NCBI GenBank assembly: GCA_045592625.1
Contig: JAZNVC010000016.1
Location: forward strand, 59,077 to 123,076
Source: SIG607 sp045592625
GTDB lineage: Bacteria; Bacillota; Clostridia; Oscillospirales; Acutalibacteraceae
DNA: 64,000 nucleotides
Direction: 5' to 3'
Made by a program: the position numbers and the translations under genes. Under the pieces are notes generated by a model. It saw only the letters and a list, made by a program, of their open reading frames with translations. It searched no databases and was not told the DNA's origin. Shown here in pieces: positions 43,241 through 50,964 of this stretch; position 1 is the first letter of the stretch; every line of letters begins with the position of its first letter.

Positions 43241-45295
43241 TTATTCTACTGTAAGGAAATAATGAGCAAATCTCTTAAACGGTAAAGTTATTTTTCCGTT
43301 TTGGGCGGTAATTTCCTTTTGACAGCCTTCACAGAATATCTTTTTACCTTCAAAGCCGTTTATTACTACTTCCCCTTGGTCATATCCGTCTGCATTTGCT
43401 ACAAAAAGAAGCCACTTATCCTTCTTTTTAAAGCCGCTGATTTTAATGTTTTCATTTTCGCTTAAGAAGTAAGGATTGTTGTGGTATGGAACAAACTGTG
43501 CATTTTCCATATCAAATTTATCAATAATTTTCCATACCCCTGACATAAATTCAAGAGGTCCGCCAATATCGTTAGGACGCGGCAGTATACCGTGAAGCAT
43601 AGCAAATACCAGTGCATCTTCAAAGTTCCAAAGAGGTCTGTTTTCATAAACTATAAACTCGGTAGGAATGCCAAAGTTTCTTCCGGAATGAGAGGCACGT
43701 AAATAGCCGTCGGGCATTTCATTAATGCCTTCTTTAACCAAATTATACTGTATATACTCACCCATCCAAAGCAAATGAGAGAATCCCAGTACTCCGCAGT
43801 TTACACAGTCGGAAATGTGACAGTTAATGATTTTACCTCTTGAATTAAATACCTCATAAAGACGCTTAAACATTTCTCTTACGGGGAACATTCTGTAGGT
43901 AGGACGAAGAACGCCGTCTCTGTCAACATAACCGCATCCGTGGGTGGTGTTCTGACAAGCTCTTGTCATAGCCGTGCCGTCAAGATAAACACCGTCAAAA
44001 TCATACTTATCAACAAGTGCTTCAAGTCCGTCAACAAAGCGGTCTGCAATACTGCTGCAATAACAAACAGGAATTTCTCTTTGTGCGGGGAAGCGGTACC
44101 ACTGAACACTTCTAACCTCCTCACCCTGTCTCATCAGTGCAAATTCATCAGCGTTATCGGCAAAGATTTCAGACATTGTTGAAACCTCGTAACCAAAATA
44201 CGGCACAACCTTAATACCACGCTTGTGACATTCCTCTATAATGGTTGTCAGCTGACGTTCGGTACGTTTGGTAAGTTTCCAATAGTTTTGAATATTATTC
44301 CACTTTTCGTGAAGTACAAGGGTTGTAACTCCCAGACGCTTAATTCTGTCATATCCGATTTCGGTATCCCCTTCTACTACGGGATTTGCAAGGAAATCAA
44401 TATAATCAGGCTCAATCTTTTTAAAACAGTCAATATGTAATAGTTTTTCTTTATATGGATTGCTTGGGAACGCTTTTACGGGAGAAGCCTGAAAACCTAT
44501 TCTAAAACAAATTGCAGGATATTTGTACTGACCGAACTTTGCATTTACATCCTGCCAAATATAAGGCTGACTATCCAAAAGTCTCATACGAACAATGGTA
44601 TGGTCACCGCCGTCAGCAAACTGATAGGATTTTTCCTTTGCTACAGGCTGCCAGAGTTCAGGTGATTCGCAATAAGTGAAAAGTCCCTTATCGTCGTTAC
44701 CAACATAAAGAATGGAAGCAAAATCAAGGTCGGTATTTTTATTTTTAAGATATGCACTGCTTGAATATTTTTCCATATCATCCATATTACCCTCATCATC
44801 AGGATGCACTTTGTTAGGTGAAACGTGGTAAAGTTTTGCAATATTATCCTTAATAGGAATTTCAATATGGAAATAATCGAGAAGAGTGGGGGTGCTTTCC
44901 TTTGATTCAAGACCAAAAAGCTGAGGAACGGTATAACCCTTTGGCATAAGCTTTACGTCTGCAGTAGCAAGACCGTCAAACTCAATTTTAGTTGAAATAT
45001 TAACAATAAAGGCATCGCTTTGTGCTGTGGTATAAACGTACGCATACTGGTCGGTGGTTTCGCCAACAATGCAGTCAATATCACGCCACTGGATTTCGTG
45101 ACCGTTTTCTCCTGCCTTAATTCTTATGGGAGAACTAAGTAGTTCTTCACCCTGAGAAACTATTGAAGAAAAAAGCAGATTGTTTTCTACCTTGTAGGTT
45201 CTTCCCCAAAGAGAAATTTCGCAACCCTTTTCGGTTTCTACGGTTTCAACGTTAGTCCAAGGAGCAGGAACTTTATTATTAAAAACGTCTTTCAT
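43241..45295 (-). CDS. Glycoside-hydrolase-like protein with TIM barrel (GH123-N/DUF6067-like)
   Basis: 684 residues, no signal peptide, so cytoplasmic. The first 270 residues are beta-rich (SLWGRTYKVENNLLFSS, DGLATADVKLMPKGY); the middle is a TIM barrel (GYDRIKRLGVTTLVLHEKWN, HKRGIKVVPYFGYEVS, KYDFDGVYLDGTAMTRACQN cut to DGVYLDGTAMTRA); a small beta domain closes the protein. The Asp after VYLDG lies where GH31/GH36-like clans keep the nucleophile or a substrate ligand. It resembles uncharacterised intracellular hydrolases near the GH123 N-terminal/DUF6067 group, by eye only. Monocistronic; no transporter beside it. Confidence 0.65.
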   Translation of the reverse strand: MKDVFNNKVPAPWTNVETVETEKGCEISLWGRTYKVENNLLFSSIVSQGEELLSSPIRIKAGENGHEIQWRDIDCIVGETTDQYAYVYTTAQSDAFIVNISTKIEFDGLATADVKLMPKGYTVPQLFGLESKESTPTLLDYFHIEIPIKDNIAKLYHVSPNKVHPDDEGNMDDMEKYSSSAYLKNKNTDLDFASILYVGNDDKGLFTYCESPELWQPVAKEKSYQFADGGDHTIVRMRLLDSQPYIWQDVNAKFGQYKYPAICFRIGFQASPVKAFPSNPYKEKLLHIDCFKKIEPDYIDFLANPVVEGDTEIGYDRIKRLGVTTLVLHEKWNNIQNYWKLTKRTERQLTTIIEECHKRGIKVVPYFGYEVSTMSEIFADNADEFALMRQGEEVRSVQWYRFPAQREIPVCYCSSIADRFVDGLEALVDKYDFDGVYLDGTAMTRACQNTTHGCGYVDRDGVLRPTYRMFPVREMFKRLYEVFNSRGKIINCHISDCVNCGVLGFSHLLWMGEYIQYNLVKEGINEMPDGYLRASHSGRNFGIPTEFIVYENRPLWNFEDALVFAMLHGILPRPNDIGGPLEFMSGVWKIIDKFDMENAQFVPYHNNPYFLSENENIKISGFKKKDKWLLFVANADGYDQGEVVINGFEGKKIFCEGCQKEITAQNGKITLPFKRFAHYFLTVE

Positions 45296-45328
45296 TATAT
45301 TTTCCTCCGTTTTATGCTATATATATTT

Positions 45329-45357
45329 ATAGTATATTAAAAAGCAGATTTTGTAAA
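45329..45357 (-). promoter_or_regulatory. Promoter of the glycoside-hydrolase-like gene
   Basis: Minus strand TTTACA (45352-45357), 17 bases, TACTAT (45329-45334). Confidence 0.55.
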
Positions 45358-45421
45358 GTGAAATTGATTGTTTAAATCAGAAAAATTTTTTCACAGGAGT
45401 TTATCCTATTCCCTATTCCCT

Positions 45422-45452
45422 AAAAAATGGACTCTTTCGAGTCCATTTTTTA
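45422..45452 (-). terminator. Terminator of serS, overlapping its stop codon
   Basis: AAAAAATGGACTC, loop TTTC, GAGTCCATTTTTT; the serS stop is at the 5' edge of the A run. Confidence 0.9.
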
Positions 45453-46742
45453 ATAGGTTATAACTTCTTTTCCGCCCATATAAGGTCTTAATGCTTCGGG
45501 AATTTTAACCGAATATTTTTCACCGTCAAAACAAAGATTATTTTCAAGAAAAGCAATAAGCATTCTGGGAGGAGCAACAACGGTATTATTAAGGGTATGT
45601 GCAAGATATTTACTGCCGTCTTCACCCTTAACCTTTATGCCAAGTCTTCTTGCCTGTGCATCGCCCAGATTAGAACAAGAACAAACCTCGAAATACTTTT
45701 TCTGCTTAGGCGACCATGCCTCAACGTCATAAGACTTAACCTTAAGGTCGGCAAGGTCCCCTGAACAACATTCAAGAGTACGAACGGGAATATCTAAACT
45801 TGTAAAAAGTTCAACCGAGTAGCTCCACATTTTATTAAACCAATCCATACTTTCTTCAGGCTTACAGATAACTATCATTTCCTGTTTTTCAAACTGATGT
45901 ATTCTATAAATACCGCGTTCTTCAATACCGTGAGCACCCTTTTCCTTTCTAAAGCAAGGAGAATAGCTTGTAAGGGTTAAAGGAAGCTTTGCCTCATCGG
46001 TTATGGTATCAATAAACTTACCAATCATAGAATGTTCGCTTGTACCGATAAGATAAAGGTCTTCACCCTCTATTTTATACATCATAGCGTCCATCTCTTC
46101 AAAGCTCATAACACCTGTTACAACGCCTGAACGAATCATAAAAGGAGGGATACAATAGGTAAAGCCTTTATCAATCATAAAATCTCTTGCATAGGCTGTA
46201 ACTGCGCTGTGAAGACGAGCAATATCGCCCATCAGGTAATAAAAGCCTTCACCTGCAACCTTGCCCGCAGCCTCTTTATCAATACCGCTGAACAGTGCCA
46301 TAATATCGGTATGATAAGGAATTTCAAAATCAACCTCTGTCTGTTTACCGTATTGCTTAACCTCAACATTTTCACTGTCATCTTTACCGATAGGTACGCT
46401 GTCGTCAATAATGTTGGGAATTTTCATCATATTTTCTTTTAAGGCTGCAGCAAGTTCGTTTTCCTTTGCCTCAAGTTCGGAAAGTTCCTTTGCCTGAGCA
46501 GTAACGATAGCCTTCTTTTCTTCGGCTTCCTCGCGCTTACCCTGTCCCATTAAAGCACCGATTTCTTTACTTACCTTGTTACGAAGTGCTCTGAGTTCGT
46601 TTGCACGGCTGTTTGCAGTGCGTTTTTCTTCGTCAAGTCTTAAAACCTCATCAACCAAAGGAAGTTTATGGTCCTTAAATTTCTTTTTTATGTTTTCCTT
46701 AACAAGTTCAGGATTTTCTCTTATAAATTTTATGTCAAGCAT
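45450..46742 (-). CDS. serS: Seryl-tRNA synthetase
   Basis: About 430 residues. N-terminal coiled coil that holds the tRNA long arm (residues about 30-100, Lys/Glu-rich), then a class II catalytic core: motif 2 PCFRKEKGAHGIEERGIYRIHQF, seen as FRKEKGAHG, the ECCSGDLADLKVKSYDVEAW region, and motif 3 NNTVVAPPRMLIAFLENN. It charges serine onto tRNA(Ser) and tRNA(Sec). ATG 46742 after GAGGAGG is preferred over a start 15 bases upstream. No T-box leader is visible. Normal length. Confidence 0.97.
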   Translation of the reverse strand: MLDIKFIRENPELVKENIKKKFKDHKLPLVDEVLRLDEEKRTANSRANELRALRNKVSKEIGALMGQGKREEAEEKKAIVTAQAKELSELEAKENELAAALKENMMKIPNIIDDSVPIGKDDSENVEVKQYGKQTEVDFEIPYHTDIMALFSGIDKEAAGKVAGEGFYYLMGDIARLHSAVTAYARDFMIDKGFTYCIPPFMIRSGVVTGVMSFEEMDAMMYKIEGEDLYLIGTSEHSMIGKFIDTITDEAKLPLTLTSYSPCFRKEKGAHGIEERGIYRIHQFEKQEMIVICKPEESMDWFNKMWSYSVELFTSLDIPVRTLECCSGDLADLKVKSYDVEAWSPKQKKYFEVCSCSNLGDAQARRLGIKVKGEDGSKYLAHTLNNTVVAPPRMLIAFLENNLCFDGEKYSVKIPEALRPYMGGKEVITY

Positions 46743-46811
46743 TTTTATCCTCCTCAAAAAACTGTAACAAGGTTAATATATCACATAGTTATAATATTAT
46801 CAAGTAAAACC

Positions 46812-47192
46812 TTAATTTAATGCGGCCTTAACGCCCTTTTCATCACCAAAAACAAGAATATTACCCGAAAGGTCAACACTCTCTCCCTTTTCAAGTGATA
46901 ACTTTGCCATCTTATACATAATGGTAAGGTCACTTTTATTTTGGAATTCAAGAACAGTAACAGAGGTAGAGTTGGCATCATTTACACCGTAAAAACCGTT
47001 TATAATGCTTCCGCTTCCTTTATAACTGTATTTAAGTTCGTTATTCATTTCATTTATTTGTTCATCTTCAAATTCTATTATATCGTAGCCTGCATTTTTA
47101 AGATTTGATTTTACTTTATCCACAGAATAAGCACATGAGCACATAACAAACCCCATAACGAATATAATAAGTATGGATAAAAATTTTTTCAT
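46812..47192 (-). CDS. Small lipoprotein of unknown function
   Basis: 126 residues with a signal peptide and lipobox MCSC (Cys about residue 20). The mature part is an alpha/beta domain of about 100 residues (VKSNLKNAGYDIIEFED, TSVTVLEFQNKSDLTIMYKM) without clear catalytic residues. Similar short lipoproteins occur in gut Clostridia with no assigned role. GGAAGTG precedes the ATG. It is divergent from rex, and the two -35 boxes lie only 14 bases apart. Confidence 0.65.
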   Translation of the reverse strand: MKKFLSILIIFVMGFVMCSCAYSVDKVKSNLKNAGYDIIEFEDEQINEMNNELKYSYKGSGSIINGFYGVNDANSTSVTVLEFQNKSDLTIMYKMAKLSLEKGESVDLSGNILVFGDEKGVKAALN

Positions 47193-47218
47193 ATCGGCAC
47201 TTCCTTTTAATTTTTACC

Positions 47219-47247
47219 ATTATACTATTATAAAAAGTTTTTGTCAA
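47219..47247 (-). promoter_or_regulatory. Promoter of the small lipoprotein gene
   Basis: Minus strand TTGACA (47242-47247), 17 bases, TATAAT (47219-47224). Confidence 0.82.
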
Positions 47248-47261
47248 ATAAGAAAGTTTTA

Positions 47262-47290
47262 TTGACAAACCGTAAAAAATGTTACATAAT
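47262..47290 (+). promoter_or_regulatory. Promoter of rex
   Basis: TTGACA (47262-47267), 17 bases, CATAAT (47285-47290). I see no good Rex operator over it. Confidence 0.75.
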
Positions 47291-47321
47291 AAATTGTAAT
47301 TTGTTATACGGAGGTGTTTTT

Positions 47322-47957
47322 ATGGCGTACCGTTCAATTTCTCCCTCAGTAATTCGCCGCCTTCCACGTTACTATCGATTTTTACAGGACTTAAAAGCAT
47401 CGGATATCACCCGAATTTCCTCATCTGAACTTTCAAAAAGAATGGGGCTTACCGCAAGTCAAATAAGACAGGATCTTAACTGTTTCGGTGGTTTTGGACA
47501 GCAGGGTTACGGTTATAACGTTGAACTGCTTATAAGCGAAATTGCAAAAATTTTAGGACTTGACAAACCGCAAAAGCTCATTATTATAGGTATGGGAAAT
47601 CTGGGTAAGGCTATTGCCACCCATATACGTTTTGACAATAAGGGTTATGAACTTATCGGTCTTTTCGATAAGAAAGAATCTGTAATCGGACAGGTAGTAC
47701 ATAACCTACCTATTTACAGTATGGATTCTCTGGACGAATTTTGCAAAGAGCACCATCCCAAAGCCGCTGTTTTGTGCATTCCGAAAGAATCGGCAGAGGC
47801 TATTTCATACAAACTTGTAAAACTTGGTATTAAGGGCTTTTTAAACTTTAGCCATTATGATTTAGGACTTGCTTATCCCGGTATTTCGGTAGAAAACGTT
47901 CATTTCGGAGACAAGCTGATGGTTCTGTCATATAAAATGCATAATAACGGTAATTAA
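47322..47957 (+). CDS. rex: Redox-sensing transcriptional repressor Rex
   Basis: About 211 residues: winged helix (SPSVIRRLPRYYRFLQDLKA, RISSSELSKRMGLTASQIRQD with DLNCFGGFGQQGYGY) and a Rossmann domain (IIIGMGNLGKAIATHI) that binds NADH/NAD. Rex releases DNA when NADH rises and controls fermentation and anaerobic respiration genes. ATG 47322 has GGAGGTG; the frame extends 81 bases upstream through its promoter. It is first of a rex-DUF421-DUF4363 run, an unusual company for rex. Confidence 0.96.
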   Translation: MAYRSISPSVIRRLPRYYRFLQDLKASDITRISSSELSKRMGLTASQIRQDLNCFGGFGQQGYGYNVELLISEIAKILGLDKPQKLIIIGMGNLGKAIATHIRFDNKGYELIGLFDKKESVIGQVVHNLPIYSMDSLDEFCKEHHPKAAVLCIPKESAEAISYKLVKLGIKGFLNFSHYDLGLAYPGISVENVHFGDKLMVLSYKMHNNGN

Positions 47958-47981
47958 AGACAAACTAACTACGGTGATTGA

Positions 47982-48656
47982 ATGATTATTACTATTGTTC
48001 GTACCGTAGTTGTTTATTTTTTTGTAACACTTGGGATACGACTTATGGGCAAACGGCAGATAGGAGATATGCAACCTAACGAACTTGCAGTAACGCTATT
48101 AATTTCAGAAATTGCCGCTATACCGTTACAGGATAATTCTCAACCTGTACTTAACGGAATTGTGGCAATTTTTATGTTGGTTATAATAGAGATTTTTCTT
48201 TCTGTCATAACTATGAAATCGGTAAAATTCAGAAAACTTATGAGCGGAAATTCTGCTATAGTTATAAAAAACGGAGTAATTGACCAAAAGGCAATGAGAA
48301 AGGTTCGTTTGACGGTACTTGACCTAATAGAACTTTTACGCGGTCAGGGTATTTTTCATATTGAAAACGTAGCCTATGCCGTACTTGAAGTAAACGGTTC
48401 CTTAAGCGTTCTTCAAAAAAGTCAATATATGCCGGTAGAAAGGCAGGACATTCCAAAACTGAAAATCATAGGCGAAACCCTGCCTCTGCCCGTAATAAGC
48501 GACGGAAAAATAATTTTGGATGCTCTTGTTTCTTTAGGCGGCAGTGAAAACGAAATTAAACGCAGAATAAGTCCTGCAAAAATAGAAGACGTTTTTCTTC
48601 TTACTCTCGATAAGGAAGGCAAAATGAATGTAATAATGAAGGAGAAAAAAAGATGA
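47982..48656 (+). CDS. DUF421-domain membrane protein (YetF-like)
   Basis: 224 residues: three N-terminal membrane helices (to about residue 75), then a cytoplasmic DUF421 domain with GIRLMGKRQIGDMQPNELAV, LMSGNSAIVIKNGVIDQKAM and LDLIELLRGQGIFHIENVAYAVLE. In Bacillus, DUF421 proteins of the YetF/2Duf type are linked with spore membrane properties and germination. GGTGATTGA precedes the ATG. It lies 24 bases after rex and overlaps the DUF4363 gene by four bases (ATGA). Confidence 0.85.
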   Translation: MIITIVRTVVVYFFVTLGIRLMGKRQIGDMQPNELAVTLLISEIAAIPLQDNSQPVLNGIVAIFMLVIIEIFLSVITMKSVKFRKLMSGNSAIVIKNGVIDQKAMRKVRLTVLDLIELLRGQGIFHIENVAYAVLEVNGSLSVLQKSQYMPVERQDIPKLKIIGETLPLPVISDGKIILDALVSLGGSENEIKRRISPAKIEDVFLLTLDKEGKMNVIMKEKKR

Positions 48657-49015
48657 AAAGACTTATCGCCGCCATACTTCTTCTTGCAATAGTTATAGGC
48701 CTTGCCGTATGCGGTTCGGTTGTAGTCGGTAGATGCAATAATCTTTTATTCGGTGACCTAAACAGATATTACGAAAATAAAGAAAGCACCGAGCCTCTTT
48801 CTTCCCTCAAAAAAAATTGGGATAAAGCACAGCCGATGCTGATGTTTTTTACTAATCACGAAACAATTAATGATATTGATATAACCATAAACCGACTTTT
48901 AGAGTACAATAAAAACGGTCAGGAGGATGAAATAAATACAGAAATAGCCGAACTTAAAGCTCGGCTAAATCATTTAAAAAACAGCGAATCATTTAGTTTT
49001 GAAACAATTTTTTAA
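48653..49015 (+). CDS. DUF4363 family small membrane-anchored protein
   Basis: 120 residues with one N-terminal membrane helix (LIAAILLLAIVIGLAVCGSV) and an external helical hairpin domain (LSSLKKNWDKAQPMLMFFTNHE, LKARLNHLKNSE, the first seen as KKNWDKAQPMLMFFTNHE). DUF4363 genes commonly follow DUF421 genes in Clostridia, as here, with a four-base overlap. A joint role at the spore or cell membrane is inferred. Its stop overlaps the convergent UPF0340 gene by four bases. Confidence 0.82.
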   Translation: MKRLIAAILLLAIVIGLAVCGSVVVGRCNNLLFGDLNRYYENKESTEPLSSLKKNWDKAQPMLMFFTNHETINDIDITINRLLEYNKNGQEDEINTEIAELKARLNHLKNSESFSFETIF

Positions 49016-49557
49016 AGTAAATCTTCATCATATATTGCTCTGATACCGCCTATAAACTTAGGACGGCTTCTTGCAGCAAGAACAGTGGCGTTTCCGATTT
49101 TGTTATTACTAAGCCTAACGGGAACTGCCACCTTTTTTATGTGCATTCCTATCATAGTAAAACCAATATCCAATCCGGCATCGGCACTTATTTCCTCAAG
49201 TACTACGGGATTTTCAAAGGTATTATATGCACTTGTTGCAAAGCTACCCCCTGCTTTAGGCTGAGGAACGACGTTGACAATTTCCATATCCTTTGCCGCA
49301 GTCCTTTCGGTAATAATGGCACGGTTAAGATGTTCGCAGCACTGAGCGGCAACAAAAATGCCCTTTTCCTTTGCGGCAAGATAAATTCCCTCAAAGATTT
49401 TTTCGGCAGCTTCGGGGGAAGAATCGGTTCCTATTTTACTTCCCAGGGTTTCGCTGGTGGAACAGCCTACCACTAGGATGTTGCCTTCTTTAAGGTTTGC
49501 TTTTTCTATTATTTCTTTAGCAGCATTATAGCTTTGCTTTTTAAATTGGTCAAACAC
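49012..49557 (-). CDS. UPF0340/TIGR01440 family protein (YwlG-like)
   Basis: About 181 residues. Motifs NILVVGCSTSETLGSKIGTDSS, AAQCCEHLNRAIITER and GGSFATSAY match the UPF0340 family; the CSTSE and CCEHLNRA segments are diagnostic. The biochemical role is unknown. The open frame starts at ATG 49587, but that ATG overlaps the -10 box (49578-49583), whereas GTG 49557 follows GGAGG by eight bases; I use GTG. Monocistronic and convergent with the DUF4363 gene. Confidence 0.85.
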   Translation of the reverse strand: MFDQFKKQSYNAAKEIIEKANLKEGNILVVGCSTSETLGSKIGTDSSPEAAEKIFEGIYLAAKEKGIFVAAQCCEHLNRAIITERTAAKDMEIVNVVPQPKAGGSFATSAYNTFENPVVLEEISADAGLDIGFTMIGMHIKKVAVPVRLSNNKIGNATVLAARSRPKFIGGIRAIYDEDLL

Positions 49558-49577
49558 ATTTACCGCCTCCGCTGAAA

Positions 49578-49606
49578 AGTATAACATAAAATTATTTTAT
49601 TTGCAA
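49578..49606 (-). promoter_or_regulatory. Promoter of the UPF0340 gene
   Basis: Minus strand TTGCAA (49601-49606), 17 bases, TATACT (49578-49583). It sets the start at GTG 49557. Confidence 0.7.
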
Positions 49607-49623
49607 TTTTTTTAATAAAAAGG

Positions 49624-49652
49624 TTGATTTTTATTTTAATTTATGTTACTAT
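49624..49652 (+). promoter_or_regulatory. Promoter of the pheST T-box transcript
   Basis: TTGATT (49624-49629), 17 bases, TACTAT (49647-49652). Confidence 0.65.
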
Positions 49653-49659
49653 TTTTAAG

Positions 49660-49912
49660 ATATCAAACGCTATGATGAAGGAAAGTAAGTAAATTAGAAC
49701 CTTTTTAGAGACTGCATTCACGGCTGAAAAATGCGGATAGTTCCTTTACCGAAGTTCCCTTTTGAGCGGTAACGCCGAAATAAAAGTAAGCGTTAACGGT
49801 AAGGAAACCGTTATATTTCCAAAGAGTGTTTGCTCTGGCAAAAATCTGGGTGGTACCGCGGAGAATTTTCATCTTCGTCCCTTTTTATAGGGACGGAGAT
49901 TATTTTTTTTAT
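49660..49912 (+). promoter_or_regulatory. T-box leader of pheST (predicted tRNA-Phe sensor)
   Basis: The diagnostic T-box GGGTGGTACCGCGGAG lies at 49848-49863, preceded by a long Stem I region. The likely specifier is TTC (Phe) at about 49755-49757 in GAAGTTCCC. A terminator follows: TCTTCGTCCC paired with GGGACGGAGAT, then a T run (about 49870-49912). Uncharged tRNA(Phe) should favour the antiterminator and so raise pheST expression. Specifier placement is by eye. Confidence 0.9.
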
Positions 49913-49926
49913 ACGGAGGAAAAGAA

Positions 49927-50946
49927 ATGAAGGAAAAACTTGAAGCTTTAAAAGAACAGGCTCTTTCTGCTATAAATACGGCTGAAGACAGTGCTGCTCT
50001 TGAAGAAATCAGAATTAAATACTTAGGTAAAAAAGGCGAACTGACCGCAATTTTAAAAATGATGGGAAGTCTATCTGCTGACGAACGTCCTGTTGTGGGA
50101 CAAATTGCCAATATGGTCAGAAGTGCTATTGACTCTGCTCTTACCGAAAAAAGTGCAGTTTTAGAAAAGGTTGCTCAGGACAAAAAACTCAATGAAGAAG
50201 CTGTTGACGTTACTATGCCGTCCAGAAAATCAAAAATCGGAGCACTTCATCCTTTAAACAAGGTTCTTGACGATATGCTGGATATTTTTCAGTCTATGGG
50301 CTTTGATGTTGTTGACGGTCCTGAGGTAGAAACCGACCATTATTGCTTTGAACAGCTTAATGTTCCTGCGGACCACCCCGCCCGTGATATGCAGGATACA
50401 TTCTATCTTACAGACAGTTTACTTCTTCGCACCCAGACCTCTGCAGCTCAGGCTCGTACTATGGAAAAGACTCAGCCCCCTATCCGTATGGTTTGCCCCG
50501 GTCGAGTTTTCCGTGCCGACGAGGTTGACGCTACACACTCTCCCGTTTTCCATCAGATAGAAGGTCTTGTAGTAGATAAAGGTATTACTATGTGTGACCT
50601 TAAGGGTGTTCTTGAACAGTTTGCTCACGAAATTTACGGAAATGAGACTAAGGTTAAATTCCGTCCTTCCTTCTTCCCCTTTACCGAGCCCAGCGTTGAG
50701 GTTGACGTTACCTGCAGTGAGTGTGGCGGTAAGGGTTGCCGAGTATGTAAAGGTGCAGGATGGATAGAAATATTGGGTGCCGGTATGGTTCATCCCAACG
50801 TTCTTAAAAACTGCGGAATTGACCCTGAGGAATATACAGGCTTTGCTTTTGGTATCGGTCTTGACCGTCTTACCACAACAAGATATAAAATCAGCGACAT
50901 TCGTCTGCTGTTTGAAAACGACAAACGTTTTCTTGACCAGTTTTAA
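49927..50946 (+). CDS. pheS: Phenylalanyl-tRNA synthetase alpha subunit
   Basis: 339 residues: N-terminal coiled coil, then a class II core with MGFDVVDGPEVETDHYCFE, LLRTQTSAAQARTME, VFRADEVDATHSPVFHQIEG (cut to RADEVDATHSPVFHQIE) and the C-terminal GFAFGIGLDRLT. A CxxC...CxxC cluster (CSECGGKGCRVCKGAGW) sits in the middle and may bind zinc, as in many Clostridia. It pairs with PheT as an alpha2beta2 enzyme. GGAGGAAAAG precedes the ATG. Controlled by the T-box leader. Confidence 0.97.
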   Translation: MKEKLEALKEQALSAINTAEDSAALEEIRIKYLGKKGELTAILKMMGSLSADERPVVGQIANMVRSAIDSALTEKSAVLEKVAQDKKLNEEAVDVTMPSRKSKIGALHPLNKVLDDMLDIFQSMGFDVVDGPEVETDHYCFEQLNVPADHPARDMQDTFYLTDSLLLRTQTSAAQARTMEKTQPPIRMVCPGRVFRADEVDATHSPVFHQIEGLVVDKGITMCDLKGVLEQFAHEIYGNETKVKFRPSFFPFTEPSVEVDVTCSECGGKGCRVCKGAGWIEILGAGMVHPNVLKNCGIDPEEYTGFAFGIGLDRLTTTRYKISDIRLLFENDKRFLDQF

Positions 50947-50964
50947 GGAAAGGAGTAAATATAA

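Noticed and set aside
47262..47330. Rex self-operator upstream of rex
   Set aside because: No TTGTTAA-N-TTAACAA-like palindrome is present; the nearest TTGTTA has no matching arm.
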